64,000 nucleotides of DNA from an uncultured Clostridia bacterium (GTDB taxonomy: Bacteria > Bacillota > Clostridia > Oscillospirales > Acutalibacteraceae), in assembly GCA_944384825.1 (NCBI GenBank), contig CALWUT010000003.1, positions 1 through 64,000 of the forward strand, in the 5' to 3' direction. Shown one piece after another: positions 7,328 to 15,491 of the stretch (positions are counted from its first letter, which is position 1; each line of letters opens with the position of its first letter). The translations under genes and the position numbers were made by a program. The notes beneath the pieces were generated by a model. The model was not told the origin of the DNA, searched no databases, and saw nothing but the letters and a program-made list of their open reading frames with translations.

Positions 7328-8566
7328 TTGAATCCATTTAAAGAGACACCTGTAAAAATTCTTGATAGTATCCAAAGCTGGAAAGATCTATATCCTTATT
7401 CGTATAATAAAAATGAAGTAGATCCTTACACTAAAACACGTATAATACTAATGAATGGAACAGAATATGAAGCGAATTGGTTTTCCCATCAATTTTCCAG
7501 AAACTGTGATGATAATGATCTTAGGAGAGAATTAGCACTATCAAGATATATTGAAAAACAACAACAGAAAAAAATTGCCACCTTGAAACCAATAAATGAG
7601 ACTATACTTGAAACGACAATAAGCTATGAACAATTGGCTGTTGATCTAACAGTAGCTCTTGCTAAAAACGAACCGGACATTAACGTAAAATCCGCACTAG
7701 ATTTCGCACTTTTAGAGGATTTTGATCACCTATACCGTTATGCCGATCTTCTTGAAATGGAACATGGAATTTATGCTGAAAAGTTAGTAGGAGAGTATAC
7801 TGAGATCATGCCTGGACGTCCGACCATCGCCCATCATAGGCATCTGTATGATAATATAAAGCATCATATAAACTCTAAAATAGCAAGTCCAATTACTAGA
7901 TTAAACGTTGCAATAATCACAGCAGCTGAACAACAAACAATGAATTACTATATGAATGTTGCAGGATTTTATACTTCTGATATAGGAAGAAAACTTTATC
8001 AGGAAATAGGGTTAGTTGAAGAAGAACATGTGACTCAATATGGAGGCCTAATGGATCCAAACATGACTTGGCTTGAACATTTGCTTTGTCACGAATATAC
8101 AGAGTGTTACTTGTATTATTCTTGCTTTGAGTATGAAACAGATCCAAAAGTTAAAAAAATATGGGAACAACATTTTATTCAAGAAGTTGCGCATCTCCAT
8201 AAAGCTGCAGAGCTTTTACAAAAGTATGAAAATAAAGATTGGCAACAAGTTATTTCGGATGGAAATTTCCCCAAACTTTTAAAGCTTGAATCCAATATAG
8301 AATATATTAGAAATATTCTTGCAAGTACGGTAAATAATACTTCCGATAAGGAAAGCTATATTAAAGTCTCATCACTCTCAAAAGAATCTGATTTCTTTAA
8401 ATTTCAAAATAAGATAAATGAAAATGTTAATGAAGTACCTTCTCATCAAATAATTGAGACTTATATAGAGAAAAATGGAAAGGATTATAGATTCGAAACC
8501 AAGCCTCATCCCTTGAAAGAACTTCAAGATAGAACCAAAGACAACATTTCACTTGGTAGAACGTAA
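7328..8566 (+). CDS. ferritin-like (diiron fold) protein of unknown function
   Basis: 412 residues from a TTG, supported by AGGAGG 9 bases upstream. The middle (about 125-320) has the spaced Glu and His residues of a ferritin-like four-helix bundle: EDFDHLYRYADLLEMEHGIY near 132, ITAAEQQTMNYYM near 197, EEEHVTQYGG near 234, and IQEVAHLHKAAELL near 285. N- and C-terminal extensions carry no motif I recognise; the C-terminal 80 residues look poorly ordered. No signal peptide. It is monocistronic, with a terminator just downstream. A role in iron or oxygen handling is possible but not shown. Confidence 0.65.
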   Translation: MNPFKETPVKILDSIQSWKDLYPYSYNKNEVDPYTKTRIILMNGTEYEANWFSHQFSRNCDDNDLRRELALSRYIEKQQQKKIATLKPINETILETTISYEQLAVDLTVALAKNEPDINVKSALDFALLEDFDHLYRYADLLEMEHGIYAEKLVGEYTEIMPGRPTIAHHRHLYDNIKHHINSKIASPITRLNVAIITAAEQQTMNYYMNVAGFYTSDIGRKLYQEIGLVEEEHVTQYGGLMDPNMTWLEHLLCHEYTECYLYYSCFEYETDPKVKKIWEQHFIQEVAHLHKAAELLQKYENKDWQQVISDGNFPKLLKLESNIEYIRNILASTVNNTSDKESYIKVSSLSKESDFFKFQNKINENVNEVPSHQIIETYIEKNGKDYRFETKPHPLKELQDRTKDNISLGRT

Positions 8567-8585
8567 AAATTATAATTTTTAAAAG

Positions 8586-8614
8586 ACGTCTGAAATTGTT
8601 ATTCAGGCGTTTTT
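8586..8614 (+). terminator. rho-independent terminator of the ferritin-like gene
   Basis: Stem ACGTCTGAA (8586-8594) pairs with TTCAGGCGT (8602-8610) with one G-U pair, followed by TTTT. It starts 20 bases after the stop codon. Confidence 0.75.
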
Positions 8615-8814
8615 CATACCGAAAACTACAAGATGGTAGCGTGGCTTAAAAAAGCTTAAGCGATGAACAAAAATCCTAATGTGCTAAACTTAGAGTAAGC
8701 TTGACAGCTTATGAGAATAGCACACTAGATAGTAAAAGCTACACCATAACTTTATAATTATATCCTACAACTAAATAATACAATAAAGCTGAAATCTGAT
8801 TACAGACTTCAACT

Positions 8815-9918
8815 TTAGTTTCTTGTTATGACTTTTTTAACTATATAAGTCAAGAACTCTTTTGGAGTTGGAGCTCCATTTTTCTCTGAAATTGTGCCTT
8901 CATAATTTTCTTCGATTTTTGATATTATTTTTTTGTCAGATAAATTCCAATGTCTCTTTAAAGAATTACTTATATTAGACTCTACTGTAGTTGGTTGTAT
9001 TTCCAAGATTTCACTAATATAAAAATAAATCTTAGAACGTAGGGCAACATTTTCCGGGTCTTCTTCGTGTTTCAATAAGACTGCTGCAAAAGCTATTTGT
9101 AAGCTTCCGTGGTCTTGTTTATCCATTCCGATTTTTTCTAATTCGTCTTTGAAGCATTCCATTTCAGATTTTAATTTTTCGGAGATGAAATTCATTCCCG
9201 CATAACGTTTACCTTTTTGTAATTTTGCCTCTTCTATTGCAGGATTTATCTTTTTCTCATTAAATTTATCAATCATTTTAATAAATCTTTTCGAGGAAGC
9301 GATAAAAATAAAAAATATAACAGCAAAAAATACAAATAGGATAGACAAAATATCATGAAACTCATTAGAAAGTGTGTATTTGATATAATGTTTTAGATAA
9401 ATGATTATACTCAAGGCCACGCTTAGAAATATTGGAACGACTTTATAATTTGAAAGCTTGGATACAACTTTTAGATCTGTTAAAGAAAATTTGTAAATTA
9501 AAAAAAGAGCGAGGGCATATAGTAAAGCAACTGTTGCTCTAAAAATTATTAATTTTAAATCTATAGTGTAAGTAACTTCGGGAAGCTGCAAAGCGTTTCT
9601 TACAATTGAAACAGTTTTGAAAATCAAAAAATGACTATACTCCAGTACGCAACTTACAAAAAGAGAATATGTAAGCAAAAAATTCCAATCTTTAAATTTA
9701 TTTTCTAAAAGTAAACATAAAAAAATCATTATAACTGAAATAACCGTAACAATCGGATTATCAATTATAAAAACTTTAAAAGCCGTCAAAGAAAAAGTGT
9801 ATATAAGCGAGGGTAAAATAGCTTTTCTAAATCCGGATTTTTTAAAATTACTAAAAATAGAAAAAGCCAAAAATCCATTTATTAAATATCTGATTATATC
9901 AATTAAGATAATTTCCAC
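8815..9918 (-). CDS. membrane sensor protein with a Spo0A-like C-terminal DNA-binding domain
   Basis: 367 residues in two clear halves. Residues 1-215 form about seven membrane helices with short loops, the size and look of AgrC-type peptide-sensing modules. After a charged linker (about 216-255), residues 255-367 align by eye with the Spo0A effector domain: an IGM...G segment, LRSKIYFYISEILEIQPTTV and ESNISNSLKRHW (compare Spo0A PDIAKKxNTTASRVERAIRHAIExxW), then a closing PTPKEFL (compare PTNSEFI). There is no kinase, receiver or phosphoacceptor region. The protein could be a membrane-bound one-component transcription factor. Two peptide genes upstream on the same strand are natural ligand candidates. 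The domain assignment is visual and the function inferred. Confidence 0.6.
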   Translation of the reverse strand: MEIILIDIIRYLINGFLAFSIFSNFKKSGFRKAILPSLIYTFSLTAFKVFIIDNPIVTVISVIMIFLCLLLENKFKDWNFLLTYSLFVSCVLEYSHFLIFKTVSIVRNALQLPEVTYTIDLKLIIFRATVALLYALALFLIYKFSLTDLKVVSKLSNYKVVPIFLSVALSIIIYLKHYIKYTLSNEFHDILSILFVFFAVIFFIFIASSKRFIKMIDKFNEKKINPAIEEAKLQKGKRYAGMNFISEKLKSEMECFKDELEKIGMDKQDHGSLQIAFAAVLLKHEEDPENVALRSKIYFYISEILEIQPTTVESNISNSLKRHWNLSDKKIISKIEENYEGTISEKNGAPTPKEFLTYIVKKVITRN

Positions 9919-9993
9919 AGAGCGATCACCACCTTATTTACTATAAATCTTTATAAAAGATTATAACAGTAAAAAGAACAAAAAGACACACAA

Positions 9994-10002
9994 ATCGACA
10001 AA
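9994..10002 (-). promoter_or_regulatory. possible Spo0A box upstream of the membrane regulator
   Basis: On the minus strand 10002-9994 reads TTTGTCGAT, matching the 0A box (TTTGTCRAA) at all but the last position. It lies about 80 bases upstream of the regulator start and 50 bases downstream of the first peptide gene. It could serve Spo0A itself or the Spo0A-like domain of the regulator. Confidence 0.4.
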
Positions 10003-10050
10003 TTCGTATTTATGTATCTTTTTTAGTTTAATTAGAAATAAAATTTGTTT

Positions 10051-10191
10051 CTAATTATCCCAACCTGCTCCGTCATGCTCTAAGCAGATATAAGAACCAA
10101 TATTTTTTAAATTTTGCATCATTCCTGTTTGGGAAATCGCGCCAAAAACTAAAGCTATTGCTGCAAGTGCTCCGGTAATTTTCTTTAACAT
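10051..10191 (-). CDS. 46-residue secreted peptide, copy 1
   Basis: The start ATG at 10191 follows AAAGAGG. The N-terminus MLKKITGALAAIALVFGAIS is a short signal-peptide-like segment (two Lys, then a hydrophobic helix); the second half is QTGMMQNLKNIGSYIC and LEHDGAGWDN. A near-identical peptide lies at 10358-10498. Conserved residues in the mature part are QTGMMQNLKNIGS, one Cys, EHDGAGW and the final Asn. There is no double-glycine leader and no AgrD-type charged tail. A Trp at position minus 3 is reminiscent of ComX, but no ComQ is nearby. Role as signal peptide for the neighbouring membrane protein is inferred. Confidence 0.65.
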   Translation of the reverse strand: MLKKITGALAAIALVFGAISQTGMMQNLKNIGSYICLEHDGAGWDN

Positions 10192-10236
10192 AAACTTTAC
10201 CTCTTTTTGTATTTTTATACCATCACTTGGTATTTA

Positions 10237-10299
10237 TGTAAATAAATTTCCATCCAAAAAAACTTTAACTTATTGGCAAACTTTTTTGTTTAATTTACA
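10237..10299 (-). promoter_or_regulatory. paired upstream boxes of peptide gene 1
   Basis: TGTAAAT (10237-10243) and ATTTACA (10293-10299) form an inverted repeat with 49 bases between. Exactly the same pair with the same spacing precedes peptide gene 2. On the minus strand the gene-proximal box gives TTTACA, a fair -35 element, with TATAAA 17 bases further on. The boxes may be operator halves for the neighbouring regulator. Confidence 0.45.
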
Positions 10300-10357
10300 T
10301 GAATGTGGAAATTAAAAAAGAGAATAGTAAATTTTACATTTAAGATTAGTTTTACTT

Positions 10358-10498
10358 TTAGTTAGACCAACCCGCTCCATCATGCTCGAAGCATACGCAA
10401 GAACCAATATTTTTTAAATTTTGCATCATTCCTGTTTGGGAAATAGTGCCAAAAACTAAAGCTATTGCTGCAAGTGCTCCAAATACTTTCTTTAACAT
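10358..10498 (-). CDS. 46-residue secreted peptide, copy 2
   Basis: The start ATG at 10498 has a strong GGAAGGAGGG site; a longer frame to 10558 has none. The sequence begins MLKKVFGALAAIALVFGTIS and ends with two Cys and EHDGAGWSN. It equals copy 1 in length and differs at only seven positions, one of which gives it a second Cys (SCVC versus SYIC). The two genes and their upstream regions are a direct tandem duplication of about 307 bases. The extra Cys could allow a disulfide or thiolactone not available in copy 1. No processing enzyme is in the window. Confidence 0.7.
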   Translation of the reverse strand: MLKKVFGALAAIALVFGTISQTGMMQNLKNIGSCVCFEHDGAGWSN

Positions 10499-10543
10499 AG
10501 TTTTCCCTCCTTCCGTATTATTTGTTCCATATTTTACCATTAA

Positions 10544-10606
10544 TGTAAATAATTTCAATACAGAAGATTTTAGCTTCCTGATAAACTTTTCTGTATTTAA
10601 TTTACA
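10544..10606 (-). promoter_or_regulatory. paired upstream boxes of peptide gene 2
   Basis: TGTAAAT (10544-10550) and ATTTACA (10600-10606), 49 bases apart, repeat the arrangement upstream of copy 1. Conservation of both boxes and of their exact spacing, while the sequence between has diverged, suggests selection on the boxes. Confidence 0.45.
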
Positions 10607-10960
10607 AGTTTTTAAATTTAGGAAGAAAATTATGAATTTTATAAAATTTTTGCTTATTGTTAAAGCTTTGATTTAGATTAGGTGCTAAACCTGAAAAATT
10701 AAAGCAGTAAATTTAAACAATTAAAGCATTAATTAAGAAAGGAAATTTCAAATAATGTGGCAAAATAAAAAATGTTTAAGATTTTTCAAAATGTTGGAGG
10801 GGTTAAATTGTAGAAAATCAACTTTTTTAATTTATTCGAGTTTTTTCGTCATTTTATTCTTAGTTTTAATAAAATTTATGCAAAAAACTTGAAATTACAT
10901 ACTAAACTTAATTTTAATCATCTTCAGACTTTCTAATGCATTTATAACGGAGGAAAATTT

Positions 10961-11260
10961 ATGATAAAAGACGTATTTGAAATAATGCTGGTTACTGTAT
11001 TATTAGAAGGGATTATTACATATTTCAATGAATTTTTTGTATCCGGAAAAAATCCTTGGCAGATAATTTTAAATTTAACTTTAGGAATAATCGTTGCAGT
11101 ATCGTATAATATTGATTTGACAAAATATATGGAAATAAAATCACAAATTCCATACATTGGCTGTGCTTTAACAGGAATTTTAATTTCACAGGGTTCGAAT
11201 TATATTTATAAATTTGTAAATAAAATAACTTCTATAAGTAAAATTATCAATCTCAAATAA
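10961..11260 (+). CDS. small three-helix membrane protein, holin-like
   Basis: 99 residues, ATG with CGGAGG upstream. Three hydrophobic segments are seen at about 5-22, 32-50 and 63-82. The last one reads IPYIGCALTGILISQGSNYI, a pattern common in small phage-associated membrane proteins of Clostridia, where a Gly-rich helix ends in an SRGSN-like motif. I cannot assign a tested function; holin activity is a guess from size and shape. It stands alone, 300 bases away from the peptide cluster, with no phage genes next to it. Confidence 0.45.
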   Translation: MIKDVFEIMLVTVLLEGIITYFNEFFVSGKNPWQIILNLTLGIIVAVSYNIDLTKYMEIKSQIPYIGCALTGILISQGSNYIYKFVNKITSISKIINLK

Positions 11261-11274
11261 TATAAAAACCTGTA

Positions 11275-11376
11275 GGCAGTATTTTCCCAGGGAATTTGAG
11301 TGTAAAAAGTAAATTACTATATAATGTTTTATTATTTACTTAAAGTATACTCAGAGACGTAGCTAAAAATACTGCC
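11275..11376 (+). other. long nested hairpin, candidate structured RNA or MITE relic
   Basis: Three nested inverted repeats line up: GGCAGTATTTT (11275-11285) with AAAATACTGCC (11366-11376), GAGTGTA (11298-11304) with TATACTC (11346-11352), and AAGTAAAT (11307-11314) with ATTTACTT (11334-11341). Together they would fold a roughly 100-base RNA with two internal loops. It lies between two plus-strand genes and has no terminal T run, so it does not look like a plain terminator. Confidence 0.4.
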
Positions 11377-11505
11377 GAATAAATTAATTTTACTGATTTT
11401 TACCTTTATTAAAAGTTTAAATATTAAAATTCAGTATAATTGGAAAAAATAAGTAAGTAATGTATAATATACATCTAAAGAGAATGATTAAATCAAGGTG
11501 GTAAA

Positions 11506-13644
11506 ATGGATAAACTAAGCGGAATGGTAGAAAGGATAACGTATAAGAATGAAAAAAATGGCTTCAGCGTAATTAAGCTTAAAGTTAAAGGGTACAGGGA
11601 GTTAGTAACTATTGTTGGAGATCTTCTGAATTTAAATGTTGGAAGTGTGATAGAGGCAGAGGGAAGTTGGACATTAAATTTAAAGTTTGGAAAGCAGTTT
11701 AAAGTGACTAGTTGGGAAGAGACTTTACCTACTGATATAGAAGGAATAGAGAAATATCTTGGAAGCGGACTTATTAAAGGAATAGGATTAAAATATGCCA
11801 AAATGATAGTCTCTGAGTTTGGAACCCAAACTCTCCACGTAATCGAAAACGAACCTCATAGACTTATGGCAGTCCCGAAGCTTGGAAAAAAGAAAGTAGA
11901 AGCGCTTGTGAAAGGTTGGGAAGAACAAAAGGATGTTAAAAATCTAATGATGTTTCTTCAGAAAATGAATATTTCAATTTCACTTGGTTATAAAATATTT
12001 AAAGTTTATGGTAAAGACAGTATTATAAAACTGAAAGAGAATCCTTATCGTTTAATTGATGAAGTTAACGGAGTAGGCTTCAAAACTTCTGATGTACTTG
12101 CTGAAAAAATTGGAGTAGACAGAGAATCATATCAAAGATGCAGAGCGGGTATTTTTTATATCTTAGAATTTTTTGGAAAATCTGAAGGCCACTGCTATAT
12201 GCCTTTTGAGGAATTGGTTAAAAGAAGTTCAAAAATTCTTGGAATAGAAGACTGTAAAATAATTATGATTTACGATTATTTAATAAAAAACGGAGAGTTA
12301 ATCTTTGAAAATCCAGACAAAGTATATTTGCCACCATTTTATCATTCAGAAGTTGGCCTTGCCAAAAGAATAAAAAGTATTGTTAACTTTCCAAGGTTTA
12401 AAAAATACCCGGAAAAAAAGATTTACAAAGAAATAAAAGTTAGTGAAAAACAAAACAATATCTCTTACGATGATTCACAAAAAAATGCTATAAAAACAGC
12501 TGTATCTTCAAATTTTTCAGTAGTTACAGGCGGAGCAGGAGTGGGTAAAACTACAATTACTAAAGCTATAATTGATGTTTTTCGAAATTTAGGAAAAGAG
12601 GTAATTTTAGCTGCCCCCACCGGACGTGCCGCCAAGCGCATGGCAGAAGTTACAAATCTGGAAGCTAAAACAATACATAGACTTTTAGAGTCTAAAAAAG
12701 GCAAAGGATTTGGAAAAAATAGTGAAAATAAGCTTATAGGGCATGTCCTTATAATTGATGAATCTTCTATGATAGATTTGATTTTAATGTATAATTTGCT
12801 TAAAGCTGTACCGGATAGCATGACAGTAATTTTAGTAGGAGATGTAAATCAATTACCTTCTGTAGGAGCAGGAAACGTTTTAAAAGACATAATAGATTCA
12901 GGTACAGTTCCGGTAATAAATCTAACGAAAATTTATAGGCAAGCTCTTACAAGCTCAATTGTTTTGAATTCGCATAAAATAAATAAAGGAGAAATCCCGA
13001 ATTTAACTAAAAACGTGAATTCAGATTTCTTTTTTATTGAAGAGAATAACTCTGAAAAAATAGTTGAAAAAATAGCTAAGTTATGTTCAGAAAGACTTCC
13101 TGAATTTTATAAAGTAAATCCTATTTACGACATACAAGTTTTAACTCCAATGAAAAAAGGAATTATAGGTACAGATAATTTAAATAAAGTATTGCAGTCA
13201 AAGCTAAATTTAAACAGTAATTGCTTGAAATTCGGAAGTACTATTTATCGTATAGGAGATAAAGTAATGCAAGTTAAAAATAATTACGATAAAGAAGTTT
13301 TTAATGGAGATATGGGAATAATCTCCGGAATAGATGAAGATGAAGAATTTTTAGAAGTAGAATTTGATTCTAAAGTTATAAAATATGGTACTTCTGAGCT
13401 CGAAGAAATTGTACTTTCATATGCCTGTACAATTCATAAGTCACAGGGTGGAGAATATCCAATCGTAATTATTCCGTTAAGCTTAAGTCATTTTGTTATG
13501 CTGGAAAGGAATTTGCTGTATACCGGTGTAACTCGTGCTAAGAATGTATGTATCATTATAGGAGAAAAATCAGCGCTTGTACGAGCTGTAAAGAACAATG
13601 TAGCTAGGAAACGTTATACTTGTCTTTCGGAAAGATTAAAATAA
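11506..13644 (+). CDS. recD2: RecD2-type ATP-dependent 5'-3' DNA helicase
   Basis: 712 residues. The N-terminal OB-like region (GMVERITYKNEKNGFSVIKL) and HhH region (ILGIEDC, GIGLKYAKMIVSEFG near 85) identify the RecD2 subfamily, which lacks RecB/C partners. Superfamily 1 motifs follow: Walker A GGAGVGKTTITKAI near residue 343, AAPTGRAAKRM near 371, Walker B IIDESSMIDL near 418, VGDVNQLPSVGAG near 445, and the C-terminal LSYACTIHKSQGGEYP and YTGVTRAK. Members unwind DNA 5'-3' and act in repair and recombination. Preceded by AAGGTGG. The length fits the family (700-800). Confidence 0.93.
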   Translation: MDKLSGMVERITYKNEKNGFSVIKLKVKGYRELVTIVGDLLNLNVGSVIEAEGSWTLNLKFGKQFKVTSWEETLPTDIEGIEKYLGSGLIKGIGLKYAKMIVSEFGTQTLHVIENEPHRLMAVPKLGKKKVEALVKGWEEQKDVKNLMMFLQKMNISISLGYKIFKVYGKDSIIKLKENPYRLIDEVNGVGFKTSDVLAEKIGVDRESYQRCRAGIFYILEFFGKSEGHCYMPFEELVKRSSKILGIEDCKIIMIYDYLIKNGELIFENPDKVYLPPFYHSEVGLAKRIKSIVNFPRFKKYPEKKIYKEIKVSEKQNNISYDDSQKNAIKTAVSSNFSVVTGGAGVGKTTITKAIIDVFRNLGKEVILAAPTGRAAKRMAEVTNLEAKTIHRLLESKKGKGFGKNSENKLIGHVLIIDESSMIDLILMYNLLKAVPDSMTVILVGDVNQLPSVGAGNVLKDIIDSGTVPVINLTKIYRQALTSSIVLNSHKINKGEIPNLTKNVNSDFFFIEENNSEKIVEKIAKLCSERLPEFYKVNPIYDIQVLTPMKKGIIGTDNLNKVLQSKLNLNSNCLKFGSTIYRIGDKVMQVKNNYDKEVFNGDMGIISGIDEDEEFLEVEFDSKVIKYGTSELEEIVLSYACTIHKSQGGEYPIVIIPLSLSHFVMLERNLLYTGVTRAKNVCIIIGEKSALVRAVKNNVARKRYTCLSERLK

Positions 13645-13726
13645 TTTTTCTTTTTAGATTTATGATTAAGGCACTTTTTCATACATGTACTTATTACATA
13701 CTGTATTTACTAATTTTTTCTAAAAA

Positions 13727-13752
13727 AAATTGCTACATTTATGTAGCAATTT
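13727..13752. terminator. bidirectional terminator-like palindrome
   Basis: AAATTGCTACAT and ATGTAGCAATTT form a near-perfect palindrome, with A and T tracts on either side. It sits between the convergent recD2 gene and the minus-strand precursor pseudogene, so it could stop transcription from both sides. Confidence 0.6.
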
Positions 13753-14073
13753 AAAACGATGGACACACATATTGCTTAACTATGTTCGTACTCCATCCAA
13801 AAGTTTTAGCTATATTTATAGCTGCGTTTATGTTTTCAAATTTAAAAAAACGCATTTCTATTTAGATTAAAACTATATGGAACTTTATAATCGGAAACTG
13901 CAATATAAATTTTTGGCATGTCAGGCAGACAATCTTCAATATGTCTAAACCCACATAATCCAACGTCTCCCCCGCTCTGACCACTCTTCCATATAACGAT
14001 AAGTACAATTCAGTTCAATTATTAGTCCCCCGGAAATAGATTTTAATTCTTCTTTTTCCATTTTTCTTATCAT
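13751..14073 (-). pseudogene. double-glycine-leader (bacteriocin-like) precursor with frameshifts
   Basis: From ATG at 14073, with GGAGGGA upstream, the frame reads MIRKMEKEELKSISGG, where ELKSISGG is a classic double-glycine cleavage signal, then about 27 residues to a stop. Two other frames continue the same protein: one contains GDVGLCGFRHIEDCLPDMPK and the next contains MRFFKFENINAAINIAKTFG and ends in KQYVCPSF. Two frameshifts therefore split a precursor of about 105 residues. No peptidase-containing ABC exporter is in the window. Similar leaders occur at 36032-36441 and 42353-42664. Confidence 0.5.
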
Positions 14074-14282
14074 TTTTATCCCTCCTTTAATAATTGAATA
14101 TTAACACATTCATAATATATTGTCAATATATTAATTTTGAATTTATCAAATCCTAATTAAGATTCAAAAGATTTTTATATAATTATGTCATTTTAAGATT
14201 CAGTCCGATAAAGGTATAAAAAGAATTGACTTAGATATCCATATTTGATAATATACATTCAATTTAATAGGAGGTTTTAACA

Positions 14283-15248
14283 TTGAAAAAAATCAAAAAT
14301 AAGGTTAAAATGACATGTATTTTTTTCTTAGCGATAGTAGCGGGAGTATGGATAGTAACATCTAAGTTATTTAATAATAGTAAGGCGTCGGAAGAATTCT
14401 CTGTTATTCCGATTGCAATGGCGCTAGATGATAACTACTTATATCCTACGATAGTGGCAATGACGTCTATTCTTGAAAATGCAAGTTCGGAAACTAAATA
14501 TGATTTTTACGTTATGCACCCAGCAGAATTTAAAGAAGAAAATAAAACCAAACTTAAAAGTCTTGAGAAAAAATATGAAAAGTGCAGCATAAATACTATT
14601 GATATGGGAAACGCATATAAAAATGCAAATGATAGAGGCCATATTACTACTCCCGCTTATTACAGGCTTTCTCTTTCTGATTTACTGCCGAATATTAATA
14701 AAATTATCTGGCTGGATGGAGATACTATAACTAATGTAGATCTTAGCGAGATGTACAAGATAGATATGAATGGTTACTATTATAAAGGATATCTGGACGA
14801 CAATGTGCATGCAGTAGAAGATTTTACTAATGAAAACGAACACTGCATTTGTAGTGGAGTAATGCTTGTAAATCTTGAGGAACTGAGAAAAGATAATATG
14901 GTAGAAAAATTTTCTGAGTTCATAGAAAAGAACAACGAAAGACTAATTCAGCACGATCAAACTACAATAAACGTTGTAGCTTACAAAAAAACATGGATAT
15001 TACCGGCCAAATTCGGAATTTACAATTATCATAAGCTTGAAGAAGCGGAAAAGCAGTCAAGAGTATATTTATGTAAAAATGGATATTCAAAAAAAGAACT
15101 CAGAGATGCATATCTTAATCCTGCAGTTTTACATTGCATATCTAAAACATGGAAATCATTAGAGGTTTACGGAAGCAAAGAGTGGTGGAATTACGCTCAA
15201 AAAACTGATTTTTATGACGAAATACGTTCTTATTATAAATTATTTTAA
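14283..15248 (+). CDS. family 8 glycosyltransferase, membrane-anchored
   Basis: 321 residues from TTG at 14283, with AGGAGG 10 bases upstream. Residues about 10-26 form a membrane anchor. The rest is a GT8 catalytic domain (lipopolysaccharide galactosyltransferase/glycogenin fold): IPIAMALDDNYLYPTIVAM near 42, a Tyr-Tyr-Arg motif in TPAYYRLSLSDLLP near 122, the metal-binding DxD in IIWLDGDTITNVDLSEMY near 140, and CICSGVMLVN near 189 and HDQTTINVV near 222. It likely transfers a sugar from a nucleotide sugar onto a cell-surface acceptor. The odd feature is the N-terminal anchor, which would place the enzyme on the outer face unless the orientation is reversed. Confidence 0.8.
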   Translation: MKKIKNKVKMTCIFFLAIVAGVWIVTSKLFNNSKASEEFSVIPIAMALDDNYLYPTIVAMTSILENASSETKYDFYVMHPAEFKEENKTKLKSLEKKYEKCSINTIDMGNAYKNANDRGHITTPAYYRLSLSDLLPNINKIIWLDGDTITNVDLSEMYKIDMNGYYYKGYLDDNVHAVEDFTNENEHCICSGVMLVNLEELRKDNMVEKFSEFIEKNNERLIQHDQTTINVVAYKKTWILPAKFGIYNYHKLEEAEKQSRVYLCKNGYSKKELRDAYLNPAVLHCISKTWKSLEVYGSKEWWNYAQKTDFYDEIRSYYKLF

Positions 15249-15257
15249 TTATAAGTA

Positions 15258-15286
15258 TTGACTTATTTGAAATAGTAAGTTACAAT
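15258..15286 (+). promoter_or_regulatory. promoter of the infC-rpmI-rplT operon
   Basis: TTGACT (15258-15263) and TACAAT (15281-15286) with the optimal 17-base spacing, just after the glycosyltransferase gene and about 200 bases upstream of infC. Confidence 0.75.
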
Positions 15287-15294
15287 TAATAATT

Positions 15295-15490
15295 GTATAG
15301 AATAAGTAGAGCAAGTTTGTTCTCACCCACATAAAAATAATTATGGAGGGTCAATAATTAAGAATCGGAATGAAGCTTTAAAACCGATTTTATTAAGTTA
15401 TTGTATGAGCTAATCTTGCTCGTACAATTTTATTTTTAAGGTTTAAAGAGTCATCTTACTTTTTAAATCAAATTTTTGGAGGTGCTTAAA
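15295..15490 (+). promoter_or_regulatory. ribosomal-protein (L20-type) leader of infC
   Basis: A non-coding stretch of about 195 bases separates promoter and infC. Firmicute infC operons carry an L20-responsive leader here that ends in a conditional terminator. Visible elements are AGAGCAAG (about 15308-15315) pairing with CTTGCTC (15415-15421), and a hairpin AAATCGG-type pair with AATCGG (15362) and CCGATTTTATT (15383). The T-rich run TTTTATTTTTAA after 15428 would complete an attenuator. I recognise it by position and partial structure; no covariance check was possible. Confidence 0.55.
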
Positions 15491-15491
15491 T

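Noticed and set aside
10029..10055. AATTAGAAA/TTTCTAATT palindrome as terminator of peptide gene 1
   Set aside because: It overlaps the stop codon and is not followed by T residues on the minus strand, so terminator function is doubtful.
10051..10498. Peptides as AgrD-type or ComX-type precursors
   Set aside because: There is no AgrB or ComQ nearby, no AgrD charged tail, and the Trp at minus 3 is the only ComX-like trait; kept as an unknown family instead.
10446..10676. Plus-strand frame across peptide gene 2
   Set aside because: Antisense to the duplicated peptide gene; no ribosome site; the minus-strand reading is supported by the second copy.
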